A stretch of 64,000 nt of DNA from Methylotenera sp. G11 (lineage in GTDB: Bacteria; Pseudomonadota; Gammaproteobacteria; Burkholderiales; Methylophilaceae): assembly GCF_000799735.1 (NCBI RefSeq), contig NZ_JUHH01000001.1, positions 1,364,001-1,428,000 of the forward strand. The letters run 5' to 3'. The position numbers were made by a program, and so were the translations under genes. Below the pieces are notes generated by a model that was not told the DNA's origin, searched no databases, and was given only the letters and a program-made list of their open reading frames with translations. Shown here in pieces: positions 20,583-29,485 of this stretch (its first letter is position 1; each line of letters begins with the position of its first letter).

Positions 20583-22604
20583 ATGAACTCAATTATCCAA
20601 TTCGCAAGCAGATTGATTCGCGGCCAGACAGCAGACACCGATGCCGTGCATAAATTTCATGGCGGCGTACACCCGGACGGCCAGAAACAGCAGTCCACAA
20701 GCGCGCCGATTAAAAAACTCGCCATTCCGGAAAGGCTTGTCCTGCCATTGCGCCAGCATGTAGGCTACATTCCGAAAATCAAAGTGCAGGTAGGTGAGCG
20801 CGTCCTGAAAGGGCAAATGCTGGCAGAAGCCGAGGGTACATTATCAGCCGCCATTCATGCGCCGACTTCCGGCACGGTGGCCGCCATCGGTGAAGAGATT
20901 ATTCCGCATCCGTCAGGCCTGCCCGACATGTGCATCACGCTGACGCCGGATGGCCTGGATGAATGGACAACACTGCATCCGGTGGACTGGCGCAATACCG
21001 ATAAAAAAACACTGGTAGCGAACCTGCGGTCATCAGGCATCGTTGGCCTGGGTGGCGCAACATTCCCCACCCACATCAAAGTGCGCGCCGATGGCAGATC
21101 CGGCATACATACCCTGGTAATCAATGCCGCAGAGTGCGAGCCATACATCACCTGCGACGACATGCTGATGCGCGAACGTGCAGATGAAATCGTCAAGGGC
21201 ATGGAAATCGTGAAATTCCTGCTCGGCGCCGAGAACTGCATCGTCGGCATAGAAGACAACAAGCCGGAAGCAACCGCAGCCATGGCTGAAGCCTGCAAGG
21301 CCCTGCCCGGCACATCGGTCAAAGTGGTACCTACCCTGTACCCTAGCGGTGATGCGCGCCGCCTGATCCATCTGGTGCTGGGGATGGAGATCCCGCATGA
21401 CAAACGTTCCACCGATGTTGGCGTACAGGTATTCAACGTGGCCACGGTACTGGCGATTTACCGCTATTTTGCATATGGCGAACCTGCGGTTGACCGCATT
21501 GTTACGATCACAGGCAGCGTAAACTCGCCGCGGAATTTTGAAGTGCTGTTCGGCACACCGCTGCAGACCCTGATCGATGCCGCGGATGGCACCAAGCCCG
21601 GCACCACGCATTTCATTATGGGCGGACCGATGATGGGCTTTGACCTGCCCACGATAGACGTGCCGATCACCAAAGCGGCAAACTGTATCATTGCAGCCAC
21701 GCCCGACCTGTTTGCCCCGCCACCGCCGGCAATGCCATGCATACGCTGCGCACGCTGTGCAGATGCCTGCCCGGTAAACCTGCAGCCACAGGAACTTTAC
21801 TGGTTCTCAAAATCGGACAATTTTGAAAAAGCACGCGACTACAACCTGTTCGATTGTATCGAATGCGGCTGCTGCACCTACGTATGCCCAAGCAATATCC
21901 CCCTGGTGCAATATTACCGCTATGCCAAAAGCGAGATCATTGCCGCTGACAAAGCGAAAGAGGCCGCCGACCTTGCACGCGAGCGCAACGAATTCAGGCT
22001 GGCACGCATTGAACGCGAAAAACTGGAACGCGCCCAGAAACATGCCGAACGCGCAGCCGCCGGCAAAGCTGATAGTGCAAAAACTGCTGATGCCGTAAAA
22101 ACAGATGCCGTAAAAACAGAAAGCGCAACAGCAGAAAGCGCGAAAACAGAACAAGCCAAAACTGCTCCGGCTAAGCCGGCCACAGAAACACCGGCCGCTA
22201 CTGCAAGTGCCGATGACGCCAAAAAAGCCGCGATTGCTGCAGCAATCGAGCGCGCAAAAGCATTAAAAGCAGCAGCCCAGTCAGCTGAACCGCAGAAAAA
22301 ACCTGCAACTGCGGATACGGCTGGCAGCAGCCAGCCTGCGCAAGCTGAACCAGCTCATGCAGCGGAGCAAACCGAGGCAGACCAAGCCAAAGCAGACCAG
22401 GCAAAAAAAGACAAACAGGCACTAATTGCCGCCGCAATCGAACGCGCAAAAGCCCAGAAACTGGCCGCAGCCCAGGCTGGCATTGCCCCCAGGAATGTTG
22501 AGGACGCCAGCCCCGCCGTAAAAGCCGAAATCAGCGAAATTGATGCGATACGAGAAAAAGCCAGGCAGGCAGCCAAGGCGCAGGATTCGGACCCGGAAGC
22601 TTAA
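20583..22604 (+). CDS. rnfC: Rnf complex subunit RnfC with long Ala/Lys tail
   Basis: Peripheral subunit thought to bind NAD(H) and FMN and to hold two [4Fe-4S] clusters. It has 673 residues. The conserved core covers about 1-445, with the glycine-rich GLGGATFPTHIK and the clusters CIRCARCADACP and CIECGCCTYVCP. From about residue 446 the protein is a charged, helical, Ala/Lys/Glu-rich tail that includes two near-identical blocks, AAIAAAIERAKALK and LIAAAIERAKAQK. It starts 3 bases after the rnfB stop. Confidence 0.95.
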   Translation: MNSIIQFASRLIRGQTADTDAVHKFHGGVHPDGQKQQSTSAPIKKLAIPERLVLPLRQHVGYIPKIKVQVGERVLKGQMLAEAEGTLSAAIHAPTSGTVAAIGEEIIPHPSGLPDMCITLTPDGLDEWTTLHPVDWRNTDKKTLVANLRSSGIVGLGGATFPTHIKVRADGRSGIHTLVINAAECEPYITCDDMLMRERADEIVKGMEIVKFLLGAENCIVGIEDNKPEATAAMAEACKALPGTSVKVVPTLYPSGDARRLIHLVLGMEIPHDKRSTDVGVQVFNVATVLAIYRYFAYGEPAVDRIVTITGSVNSPRNFEVLFGTPLQTLIDAADGTKPGTTHFIMGGPMMGFDLPTIDVPITKAANCIIAATPDLFAPPPPAMPCIRCARCADACPVNLQPQELYWFSKSDNFEKARDYNLFDCIECGCCTYVCPSNIPLVQYYRYAKSEIIAADKAKEAADLARERNEFRLARIEREKLERAQKHAERAAAGKADSAKTADAVKTDAVKTESATAESAKTEQAKTAPAKPATETPAATASADDAKKAAIAAAIERAKALKAAAQSAEPQKKPATADTAGSSQPAQAEPAHAAEQTEADQAKADQAKKDKQALIAAAIERAKAQKLAAAQAGIAPRNVEDASPAVKAEISEIDAIREKARQAAKAQDSDPEA

Positions 22605-22646
22605 ACACAACAGGCCAAAATAAAACTTTGATCCCAGGATAAACAC

Positions 22647-23669
22647 TTGAACCGTTCACCTTACATCACCAACGCACCTACCGTCAGCATCATCATGCTG
22701 AAAGTACTGCTGGCCCTTATCCCGGGTATTTTTGCCTACGTATGGATCTATGGCGGCGGGATACTGGTCACCATATCCCTGGCGACCATCACAGCGCTTG
22801 TTTCAGAAGCCGCTTTACTGAAACTGCGCCAGCGCCCGATCCGTCCTTACCTGTCAGACCTGAGCGCAGTGGTCACTGCCTGGCTGCTGGCACTGGCATT
22901 GCCGCCATTGGCGCCCTGGTGGCTGGTTGTGGTAGGTACGTTTTTCGCAATCGTGATTGCCAAGCAGTTGTACGGCGGGCTCGGCTACAACCCATTCAAC
23001 CCGGCCATGGTCGGCTATGCAGTATTGCTGATTTCTTTTCCGATCATCATGACCAAATGGCCGGCGCCTTTAGTGCTGGCGCAGACAAAACTGGGTTTCA
23101 TGGATCAGCTGCAGTTCATTTTCGGCAATGCCCTGCCTGCAAATGTAAAAATGGACGCCGTGACTTCGGCGACACCATTGGACTACTTAAAGACGCAGCT
23201 CATGCTCAAACATGAGGTTCACGGCATCACGCAGGCACCAATCTTCGGCACCTGGGGAGCCAAAGGCGGCGAGCTCGTCACCGCAGCGTATCTGCTTGGC
23301 GGCCTTTACCTGCTGCAGCAGCGTATCATCAGCTGGCATCTGCCTACGGCTTTCCTGGGGGCGCTGGCTGCAATGTCGCTGATCTTTTATACGCTTAACC
23401 CGGCGCATTTTGCAGACCCGCTGTTTCATTTGATGAGCGGCGCCTCGATGCTGTGCGCTTTCTTTATCATCACAGACCCGATCAGCGGCCCGACCACACC
23501 GCGCGGCAAGCTGTATTTCGCCGCCGGCGTTGGCATACTGACGTACCTGATTCGCGTTTATGGCGGCTACCCGGATGGCGTCGCTTTTGCCGTACTGCTC
23601 ATGAACATGTGCGTATCTCTGATTGATGCACATACACAGCCGCGTGTTTTTGGCCATACTAAGAACTAA
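22647..23669 (+). CDS. rnfD: Rnf complex subunit RnfD
   Basis: Membrane subunit with covalently bound FMN. It has 340 residues with about nine or ten membrane segments. The FMN-attachment region is in DAVTSATPLD, where the threonine of SAT is the expected attachment residue, and GGLGYNPFNPAMVGY is a family hallmark. The frame begins at a TTG at 22647 with AGGAT upstream. Confidence 0.94.
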   Translation: MNRSPYITNAPTVSIIMLKVLLALIPGIFAYVWIYGGGILVTISLATITALVSEAALLKLRQRPIRPYLSDLSAVVTAWLLALALPPLAPWWLVVVGTFFAIVIAKQLYGGLGYNPFNPAMVGYAVLLISFPIIMTKWPAPLVLAQTKLGFMDQLQFIFGNALPANVKMDAVTSATPLDYLKTQLMLKHEVHGITQAPIFGTWGAKGGELVTAAYLLGGLYLLQQRIISWHLPTAFLGALAAMSLIFYTLNPAHFADPLFHLMSGASMLCAFFIITDPISGPTTPRGKLYFAAGVGILTYLIRVYGGYPDGVAFAVLLMNMCVSLIDAHTQPRVFGHTKN

Positions 23670-23676
23670 ACCACAT

Positions 23677-24363
23677 ATGTCAGATACCGTTTTCAAACAT
23701 ACTTCTGTCACTGCCGTTACCATGGTGGCTTTTGCCCTGATCGGCACAGCACTGCTCGCCTACGTATTCAATATTACACGCGAGCCTATCGAAAAAAGCG
23801 AAGCCGAAGCACGGCTGGCGCTATTCAGGCAGATCCTGCCGGATGAACATTACTACGGCAACGCTAACAGCAAGGATGATGACAGCCTGTTAAAGAATGT
23901 GGTCGAGATCGCGCCTAATGACTTGCTGGGCAACAAAACCCCGAGCAAAGCCTATATCGCAAAACAGGATCATAAATTCGCAGCGGTCATACTGGAGGCG
24001 ATCGCCCATGACGGATACAGCGGCGACATTAAACTGCTGATCGCGATCCGTGCCGACGGTACCGTGAGCGGCGTGCGCGTGCTTGCCCATAAAGAAACCC
24101 CGGGCTTGGGTGATTACATTGACATCGCGCATGGCAACTGGATAAAACTATTCGATCATGAATCTGTCGAAAAAACACCTGCCGAACAATGGAAAGTCAA
24201 AAAAGACGGCGGCAAGTTCGATTACATGGTGGGTGCAACCATTACGCCGCGCGCGGTTGTAAAAGCGGTTGCAAAAGCATTGCAGTTCTATGAACAGAAC
24301 CGGCATGTGCTGCAACAGGAACAGCAGCCATCATCAGAACCCTCATCCGGGCATAAGGATTAA
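23677..24363 (+). CDS. rnfG: Rnf complex subunit RnfG
   Basis: Membrane-anchored periplasmic flavoprotein of the Rnf complex. It has 228 residues from the ATG at 23677: one N-terminal membrane helix, then an FMN-binding domain with KETPGLGDYI and MVGATITPRAVVKAV. The threonine of GAT is the covalent FMN site in the family. It is followed by rnfE three bases later. Confidence 0.94.
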   Translation: MSDTVFKHTSVTAVTMVAFALIGTALLAYVFNITREPIEKSEAEARLALFRQILPDEHYYGNANSKDDDSLLKNVVEIAPNDLLGNKTPSKAYIAKQDHKFAAVILEAIAHDGYSGDIKLLIAIRADGTVSGVRVLAHKETPGLGDYIDIAHGNWIKLFDHESVEKTPAEQWKVKKDGGKFDYMVGATITPRAVVKAVAKALQFYEQNRHVLQQEQQPSSEPSSGHKD

Positions 24364-24365
24364 GC

Positions 24366-25049
24366 ATGAGTAACTATAAAGAAATCACCGTTAACGCGCT
24401 GTGGAAACAGAATCCCGGCGTCGTGCAGCTACTGGGTCTGTGCCCTACCCTGGCAGTCACTACCACCGCCGTCAATGGCATCAGTTTGGGGCTGGCAACC
24501 GCTTTGGTCATGGCTGCATCAAACGGTGCTGTTTCACCGGTGCGCAAGCTGGTGCCCAGCGAAATCCGCGTGCCGGTGTTTATCCTGGTCATCGCGGCGC
24601 TGGTCAGCATCATCGACATGTCGATCAACGCTTTTGCCCAACCCCTGCACAAAGTACTGGGCATCTTCATTCCGCTGATTGTCGTGAATTGTATCGTATT
24701 GGCTCGCGTTGAATCTTTTGCGGCCAAAAACACCTTTGTGCCATCAGTGCTGGACGGCTTCATGATGGGCATAGGCGGCACGCTGGTGCTCGGCCTGCTC
24801 GGCGGCGTGCGCGAGATTTTCGGCAAAGGCACGCTATTCTCCGGGCTGGACCTGGTATTTGGGCCGGCAGCCAAGCAATTCGTGCTGACCGTCGTTCCTG
24901 ATTACCATGGATTCCTGTTGGCAGTATTGCCGCCGGGGGCGTTTCTGGGGTTGGGTATGCTGGTTGCGTTACGCAATTGGGCAGAAGTCAGGAATTCAAA
25001 GAAAACGGACACGCCGCAAGACAATCTTGAGCCTGCGCTCAATCACTGA
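24366..25049 (+). CDS. rnfE: Rnf complex subunit RnfE
   Basis: Membrane subunit related to RnfA, 227 residues with six helices. LWKQNPGVVQLLGLCPTLAV and IPLIVVNCIVLARVESFA hold the conserved cysteines. With rnfABCDG this completes the operon. nth follows 15 bases later, an arrangement also found in enterobacteria. Confidence 0.96.
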   Translation: MSNYKEITVNALWKQNPGVVQLLGLCPTLAVTTTAVNGISLGLATALVMAASNGAVSPVRKLVPSEIRVPVFILVIAALVSIIDMSINAFAQPLHKVLGIFIPLIVVNCIVLARVESFAAKNTFVPSVLDGFMMGIGGTLVLGLLGGVREIFGKGTLFSGLDLVFGPAAKQFVLTVVPDYHGFLLAVLPPGAFLGLGMLVALRNWAEVRNSKKTDTPQDNLEPALNH

Positions 25050-25064
25050 TACCGCCCTTGATTT

Positions 25065-25733
25065 ATGAATGCCCAGCAACGCCTTGAAATCTTCAGACGC
25101 CTAAGCGTTGCAATTCCCAACCCGACTACCGAACTCAAGCACAGCAGCACCTTCGAGCTGCTGATTGCGGTCATCCTGTCGGCACAGGCCACGGATAAAG
25201 GCGTCAATATCGCTACAGACAAACTGTTCAGCGTTGCCAATACGCCGGAAGCAATACTTGCACTTGGCCTGCATGGACTGGAAAGCTATATCAAGTCGAT
25301 TGGCCTTTATCACTCAAAGGCCAAAAACATTCTGCTGACCTGCCAGAAACTCATCACCGAACATCAGTCACAGGTTCCCGGTCGCCGTGCCGCGCTGGAG
25401 GCGCTGCCGGGCGTTGGCCGTAAAACCGCCAATGTCATCCTGAACACCGCTTTTGGCGAGCCCACGATAGCCGTAGACACCCATTTGTTCAGGCTGGGGA
25501 ACCGCATTAACCTCGCCCCCGGCAAAACCGTACTTGAAGTCGAAAACAAATATCTCAAAACCATTCCTAAAGAATTCATGCAGGATGCACATCACCTGCT
25601 GATCCTGCATGGCCGTTATACCTGTACAGCGCGCAAGCCAAAATGCGGCCAATGCTGCATTGCCGACCTATGCGAATACAAGGCAAAAGAATTCAACCCG
25701 GCGCCTGACAGCGCCCCACGGGGTCAGGCATGA
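25065..25733 (+). CDS. nth: Endonuclease III
   Basis: DNA glycosylase/AP lyase that removes oxidised pyrimidines. It has 222 residues. The helix-hairpin-helix LPGVGRKTANVILN carries the catalytic lysine, the catalytic aspartate is in AVDTHLFRL, and the C-terminal [4Fe-4S] loop CTARKPKCGQCCIADLC has the C-x6-C-x2-C-x5-C spacing. Its last codons overlap the following FIST gene by four bases. Confidence 0.97.
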   Translation: MNAQQRLEIFRRLSVAIPNPTTELKHSSTFELLIAVILSAQATDKGVNIATDKLFSVANTPEAILALGLHGLESYIKSIGLYHSKAKNILLTCQKLITEHQSQVPGRRAALEALPGVGRKTANVILNTAFGEPTIAVDTHLFRLGNRINLAPGKTVLEVENKYLKTIPKEFMQDAHHLLILHGRYTCTARKPKCGQCCIADLCEYKAKEFNPAPDSAPRGQA

Positions 25734-26812
25734 AAGTCGCGACCAGCATCGTGCTGGGCAAAGAGGCTTCCGCTGACCTGGCGGCACAAGCAGTTACCAA
25801 TGCCATGCAGAAGGCTGACATCAGCATTGCAAACAGCGTGCTGCTCCTGCTCACATCCGAATTTGCCGGCAATCCGCAGCAGGCCATCAAAGCCGCTGCC
25901 AAAGCGGCTAACTGCATGCAGGTCATGGGCTGCTCCGCAACCGGTATCTTCACCGAAGAAGACTGGGTGCTGGATGCCCCGGCCGCGGCGGCGATGGTTT
26001 TTGGTGACAGTGTCTCACTGGAATTACCGAACAGGAACACCAGCAACCAGCCGCTGCTCACGCTTACCGCACCCAACGCCATCAACAGTATCTGGCTCAG
26101 CAACAGCAGGCAGCGTTATGGCGGCGTATCGGGAGACGCCATAGGTCAGGGCCCGTTTTCCGTATGGCAGAATGCCAAAGGTGAGGTATCAGGCTATGTC
26201 GAAGCATTTTTTTCCGGCGTCAAAGTGGCTACCGGAACTTCCCACGGCGTGCAGTTGCTGACGCAGCCGCAGCAGATCCAGCAAATAGAACAATTCGACC
26301 TGCTGCAACTCAACCAGCAGCCAGCGCTGAACGGGCTGCAAAAAGCCTGGAAATCACACAGCAGAAGTGATGAAGCCGTGCCGCTGCATCTCATCATCGC
26401 TTTATATGCCGATAGCGCAGAAGCCATCACGGCAGGCAATTTCAACCAGACCACCGTCATCAGCTGCGATGAGGCTGACGGCAGCATCACCCTGGCACAG
26501 CCACTGCAGGCAGGCCAGTTCCTGAGCTGGTCTTTACGCGCCACCGAGGTTGCGGAAGCCGACATTGCAATACTGGCAGACAGCCTGACCGGCGCACTTG
26601 GCAGCAAGCCCGGTTTCGGGCTGATGTTTTCCTGCCTGGGTAGAGGGCCGTATTTTTACGATGGCGTAGACCGCGACCTCAAAGTCATTACCAAAGCTTT
26701 TCCCGGCATGCCGGTATTAGGCTTTTACGGCAATGGTGAAATTGCCTATATCAATGGCAATAACCGCCTTTTACCTTACTCGGCAGTACTTTCCTTATTT
26801 TCAACCGCATAA
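25730..26812 (+). CDS. FIST-domain signal-sensing protein
   Basis: A 360-residue cytoplasmic protein with a FIST_N domain (about 25-210, including MQVMGCSATGIFTE) and a FIST_C domain (about 215-345, ending PVLGFYGNGEIAYINGNN). FIST domains are proposed to bind small ligands such as amino acids in signalling. There is no attached output domain here. It overlaps nth (ATGA) and precedes a DUF1841 gene, so co-transcription is likely. Specific ligand unknown. Confidence 0.85.
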   Translation: MKVATSIVLGKEASADLAAQAVTNAMQKADISIANSVLLLLTSEFAGNPQQAIKAAAKAANCMQVMGCSATGIFTEEDWVLDAPAAAAMVFGDSVSLELPNRNTSNQPLLTLTAPNAINSIWLSNSRQRYGGVSGDAIGQGPFSVWQNAKGEVSGYVEAFFSGVKVATGTSHGVQLLTQPQQIQQIEQFDLLQLNQQPALNGLQKAWKSHSRSDEAVPLHLIIALYADSAEAITAGNFNQTTVISCDEADGSITLAQPLQAGQFLSWSLRATEVAEADIAILADSLTGALGSKPGFGLMFSCLGRGPYFYDGVDRDLKVITKAFPGMPVLGFYGNGEIAYINGNNRLLPYSAVLSLFSTA

Positions 26813-26835
26813 ATTAACGGTATTCAAGACTTAAT

Positions 26836-27276
26836 ATGAGCTTATACAATCCAAGCCGAGACCAGGCGCGCCAATTCCTATTTGATGCATGGGCCAAATT
26901 CAAACAGAACTCGGCACTGACGGACCTGGAGAAAATTGCAGTTGAAGTCATACAGATGCACCCTGAATACCATGCGATACTGGACGCGCCCGAACGCTAT
27001 ATGAGCCAGCAGTACTTTCCCGAGATGGGCGAAACCAATCCGTTCCTGCATATCAGCCTGCATCTGTCGGTGATTGAGCAGATCAGCATCAATCAGCCTA
27101 TCGGCATCAGTCAAGTCTATGCTACATTAGTCGAAAAATATGGTGACAGGCACAGTGCACAGCATGACCTGCTGGAATGCCTGGCAGAAACCATCTGGCA
27201 TTCACAGCGAAATAACATCCCATTGGATTCAGCCCATTATCTTGGGCTGCTGAATGAAAGAGTTGGAAAGGCATAG
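26836..27276 (+). CDS. DUF1841 family protein
   Basis: A soluble 146-residue protein of a family found mostly in betaproteobacteria and often located behind nth. It is recognisable by YNPSRDQARQFLFDAWAKFK at the start and NPFLHISLHLSVIEQISI in the middle. Several histidines (HISLH, HDLLE, IWHS) could bind a metal, but this is inference. Its TAG stop shares a base with the GTG start of the sigma factor, which implies translational coupling. Confidence 0.88.
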   Translation: MSLYNPSRDQARQFLFDAWAKFKQNSALTDLEKIAVEVIQMHPEYHAILDAPERYMSQQYFPEMGETNPFLHISLHLSVIEQISINQPIGISQVYATLVEKYGDRHSAQHDLLECLAETIWHSQRNNIPLDSAHYLGLLNERVGKA

Positions 27277-27830
27277 TGGCGGAAAACAATCTCAACGACT
27301 GGCTCAATGCGCATGGCGATTACCTGTATCGCTTTGCGCTGGCAAGATTAAGGGATCAGCATCTTGCCGAAGATGCCGTGCAGGAAACGATGCTCGCTGC
27401 CATCAGAAACAATAGTTTTGAAGGCGATTCTTCAGCAAGAACCTGGCTTACCGGCATACTGAAGCACAAGATCATTGATTTACAGCGTAAACAGATACGC
27501 GAACAGCCGGTCTCGGATCTCGTTGACCTTGATGCTGCCGAACACAGCATGGATGATTTTTTCGACAACTCCGGCCACTGGCTCGACAAACCGCAGACGC
27601 TGGACATGCCGGACAACGCGCTTGAACAAAAACAGTTCCTGGCTGTGCTTGACGAGTGCCTGAGCAAACTACCCAAGAAATTAAAAGCCATTTTCATGCT
27701 GCGTGACGTACATGAACTGGAGAATGAAAATATTTGTAAGGAACTCGACATTACCGCGACCAATGCCTGGGTAATGCTGTATAGAGCACGGATGGGATTA
27801 AGGAAATGTTTAGAGTTAAACTGGTCATAG
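27276..27830 (+). CDS. ECF sigma factor (RpoQ-like context)
   Basis: A 184-residue sigma-70 family protein with only regions 2 and 4. Region 2 covers about 12-75 (YLYRFALARLRDQHLAEDAV, then ARTWLTGILKHKIIDLQR) and region 4 about 120-180 (LPKKLKAIFMLRDVHELE, then ITATNAWVMLYRARMGLRK). The linker between them is rather long (about 45 residues). It starts with GTG on the last base of the DUF1841 stop and is followed at once by a zinc anti-sigma gene and by the Cys-repeat peptide operon, which it very likely controls. A comparable sigma factor, RpoQ, sits beside the gold/copper-induced gig genes of Cupriavidus metallidurans. Confidence 0.9.
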   Translation: MAENNLNDWLNAHGDYLYRFALARLRDQHLAEDAVQETMLAAIRNNSFEGDSSARTWLTGILKHKIIDLQRKQIREQPVSDLVDLDAAEHSMDDFFDNSGHWLDKPQTLDMPDNALEQKQFLAVLDECLSKLPKKLKAIFMLRDVHELENENICKELDITATNAWVMLYRARMGLRKCLELNWS

Positions 27831-27845
27831 GTGACGGGAAATAGC

Positions 27846-28097
27846 ATGTTTACCTGTAAACAAGCCAGCAGGCTCATTTCACAATCTTTAGACCGTCCGC
27901 TGTCGTTGCCGGAAAAGATACTGCTCAGGCTGCATCTTTTAATATGCGATCCATGCACACAGTTCAAGCGCCAGCTGATGATGTTGCGTACGGCCCTGCA
28001 CCGGATCAGGTATGGCATAGAACAGGACAGCACTATCAAATTACCGCTGGAAGTAAAAAACAGGATTCTGCATACGATTGAACCTGATCAGGAATAA
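27846..28097 (+). CDS. Soluble zinc-binding anti-sigma factor (ZAS/zf-HC2 type)
   Basis: An 83-residue protein with the anti-sigma zinc motif: Cys4, then His30-x3-Cys34-x2-Cys37 (HLLICDPC). It has no membrane segment, so it is of the cytoplasmic type that releases its sigma factor when thiols are oxidised or metal displaces zinc. I chose the ATG at 27846, with GGGAA just upstream; a GTG at 27831 directly after the sigma stop would add five residues. Confidence 0.85.
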   Translation: MFTCKQASRLISQSLDRPLSLPEKILLRLHLLICDPCTQFKRQLMMLRTALHRIRYGIEQDSTIKLPLEVKNRILHTIEPDQE

Positions 28098-28156
28098 ATT
28101 GCCGAACCTGCCGACTCAAACCCTGCTTGTCTTTAATTATATTTAAGGAATTTAAA

Positions 28157-28549
28157 ATGAACAAAACTCAGAAATCGATCTCCCTTGCTATCGGCGGCGC
28201 TTTTGCGCTTTCTATCGCTGCGGCAACCGTCAATGCAGCAGAAAACCCATTCGTGATGAAATCCCTCTCGAATGGCTACCAGGTGGCTGACAGCAGCACA
28301 AAAATCAAGGATGGCAAATGTGGCACCGGTAAATGCGGCGCCAACATGAAAAAATCCGAAAAAGTGGCTGAAGGCAAATGCAGCGCCGAAAAAGCGAAGG
28401 AAGGCAAATGCGGCGGAGAGAAAGCCGCCGAAGGCAAATGCAGTGCAGAAAAGGCCCACGAAGGTAAATGTGGCGGCGACAAGGCAGCTGAAGGCAAATG
28501 CAGCGCAGAAAAAGCCCACGAGGGTAAATGCGGCGGCGACAAAAAATAA
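28157..28549 (+). CDS. HvfA/bufferin-like secreted Cys-repeat metallophore precursor
   Basis: A 130-residue exported precursor peptide. Residues 1-27 are a Sec signal (AFALSIAAATVNA, cut before AE). The mature part carries eight cysteines in GKC motifs: DGKCG (Cys55), TGKCG (Cys60), then six at exact ten-residue spacing, EGKCS at 75, 95 and 115 alternating with EGKCG at 85, 105 and 125. In Haemophilus HvfA the EGKCG motifs are converted by a DUF692 iron enzyme into copper-binding oxazolone-thioamide groups. The next two genes here are that enzyme type and its partner. I chose the ATG at 28157 with AAGGAA upstream; a frame starting 30 bases earlier would bury the signal. The target metal is inferred from family knowledge. 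Confidence 0.88.
   Translation: MNKTQKSISLAIGGAFALSIAAATVNAAENPFVMKSLSNGYQVADSSTKIKDGKCGTGKCGANMKKSEKVAEGKCSAEKAKEGKCGGEKAAEGKCSAEKAHEGKCGGDKAAEGKCSAEKAHEGKCGGDKK
28367..28546 (+). repeat. Tandem 30-bp coding repeats in the metallophore gene
   Basis: Six 30-base units coding for A/K/H-E-G-K-C-S/G-A/G-E/D-K-A. They alternate in two versions, so the true repeat is 60 bases. The last two 60-base units are nearly identical at DNA level, pointing to recent unit duplication. Confidence 0.85.
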
Positions 28550-28574
28550 GCGGCACCTTCAGCGTTAACCACCC

Positions 28575-29474
28575 ATGGCAACCATCAGCCAGATACAAGG
28601 CACGGGTCTGGGGCTCAAGCGTGAGCTGATACCCCAGATCCAGTCACTGTACGGACAGGAACAGTTAGCCAATATCCACTTTGTGGAAATTGCGCCGGAA
28701 AACTGGATCAGTGCCGGCAGCAAAGCCGCCAGGCAGCTGGACTGGTTCGTAGAGCGCTACCCTGTGGTATGCCATGGCCTATGCCTTTCATTAGGCGGGC
28801 TGAGCCCGCTTAATGTGGATTTCCTGCAACAGGTCAGGGCATTCCTGCACCAATACAAGATACCGGTGTATACCGAGCATTTAAGCTACTGCACCGATGG
28901 CTTCAAAGGCAGGCAGGGCTATCTTTACGACCTGCTGCCGATTCCGTTCACCGAAGAAGCCGTGCATTATGTGGCGCAGCGCATACGCCAGACCCAGGAT
29001 ATCCTGGGACAGCGCATAGGGGTTGAAAATGCCTCGTTTTACGTGGCCGCACCGATTTCCGAAATGAGCGAGATCGACTTCATCAATGCAGTCATCACCG
29101 AGGCCGACTGCCTGCTTCACCTCGACATCAACAACATCTACGTCAACAGCGTCAATTTCGGCTTTGACCCGCATGCGTTCCTGCGCCATATTCCGGGCGA
29201 GCGCATTATTTACAGCCATATGGCCGGGCATTACCGCCAAACGCCGAACCTGCTGGTCGACACCCACGGGGAAAACGTCATCGACCCGGTCTGGGACTTG
29301 CTGGAAGACGCTTATCGGCTATTTGGCGCCTTCCCTACATTACTGGAACGCGACAACAACATACCGCCGCTCGGCGTATTAATGCATGAAATCGACAAGA
29401 TTGCCGACTACCAGAGCAAGGCCAGCCAGCGTTCTACTGCATTTCAGCACGCAGCAGAACTGATGACAGGCTAA
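28575..29474 (+). CDS. MNIO (DUF692) family RiPP maturase, HvfB/BufB-like
   Basis: A 299-residue TIM-barrel enzyme of the multinuclear non-haem iron oxidative family (DUF692), which includes MbnB, BufB and HvfB. These enzymes rearrange cysteines in precursor peptides to copper-binding heterocycles. The expected metal-ligand positions are visible: His67 (CHGLCLSLGG), Glu101-His102 (TEHLSY), Glu151-Asn152 (VENASFY), Asp184 (DINNIYVNS), His215 (HMAGHY), Asp229/His231 (DTHGE) and Glu258 (LLERDNNIP). It starts 25 bases after the precursor stop and is followed by its partner protein. Confidence 0.93.
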   Translation: MATISQIQGTGLGLKRELIPQIQSLYGQEQLANIHFVEIAPENWISAGSKAARQLDWFVERYPVVCHGLCLSLGGLSPLNVDFLQQVRAFLHQYKIPVYTEHLSYCTDGFKGRQGYLYDLLPIPFTEEAVHYVAQRIRQTQDILGQRIGVENASFYVAAPISEMSEIDFINAVITEADCLLHLDINNIYVNSVNFGFDPHAFLRHIPGERIIYSHMAGHYRQTPNLLVDTHGENVIDPVWDLLEDAYRLFGAFPTLLERDNNIPPLGVLMHEIDKIADYQSKASQRSTAFQHAAELMTG

Positions 29475-29485
29475 AACGCACTATC

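Noticed and set aside
28098-28156. GAACCT about 50 bases before the metallophore start as a possible ECF -35 box
   Set aside because: No second copy of the motif was found before the sigma gene and no clear -10 partner, so it cannot be called a promoter.
28367-28546. Regular 30-bp repeats considered as a CRISPR-like array
   Set aside because: The repeats are in frame within a secreted peptide gene, have no spacers and no cas genes nearby.
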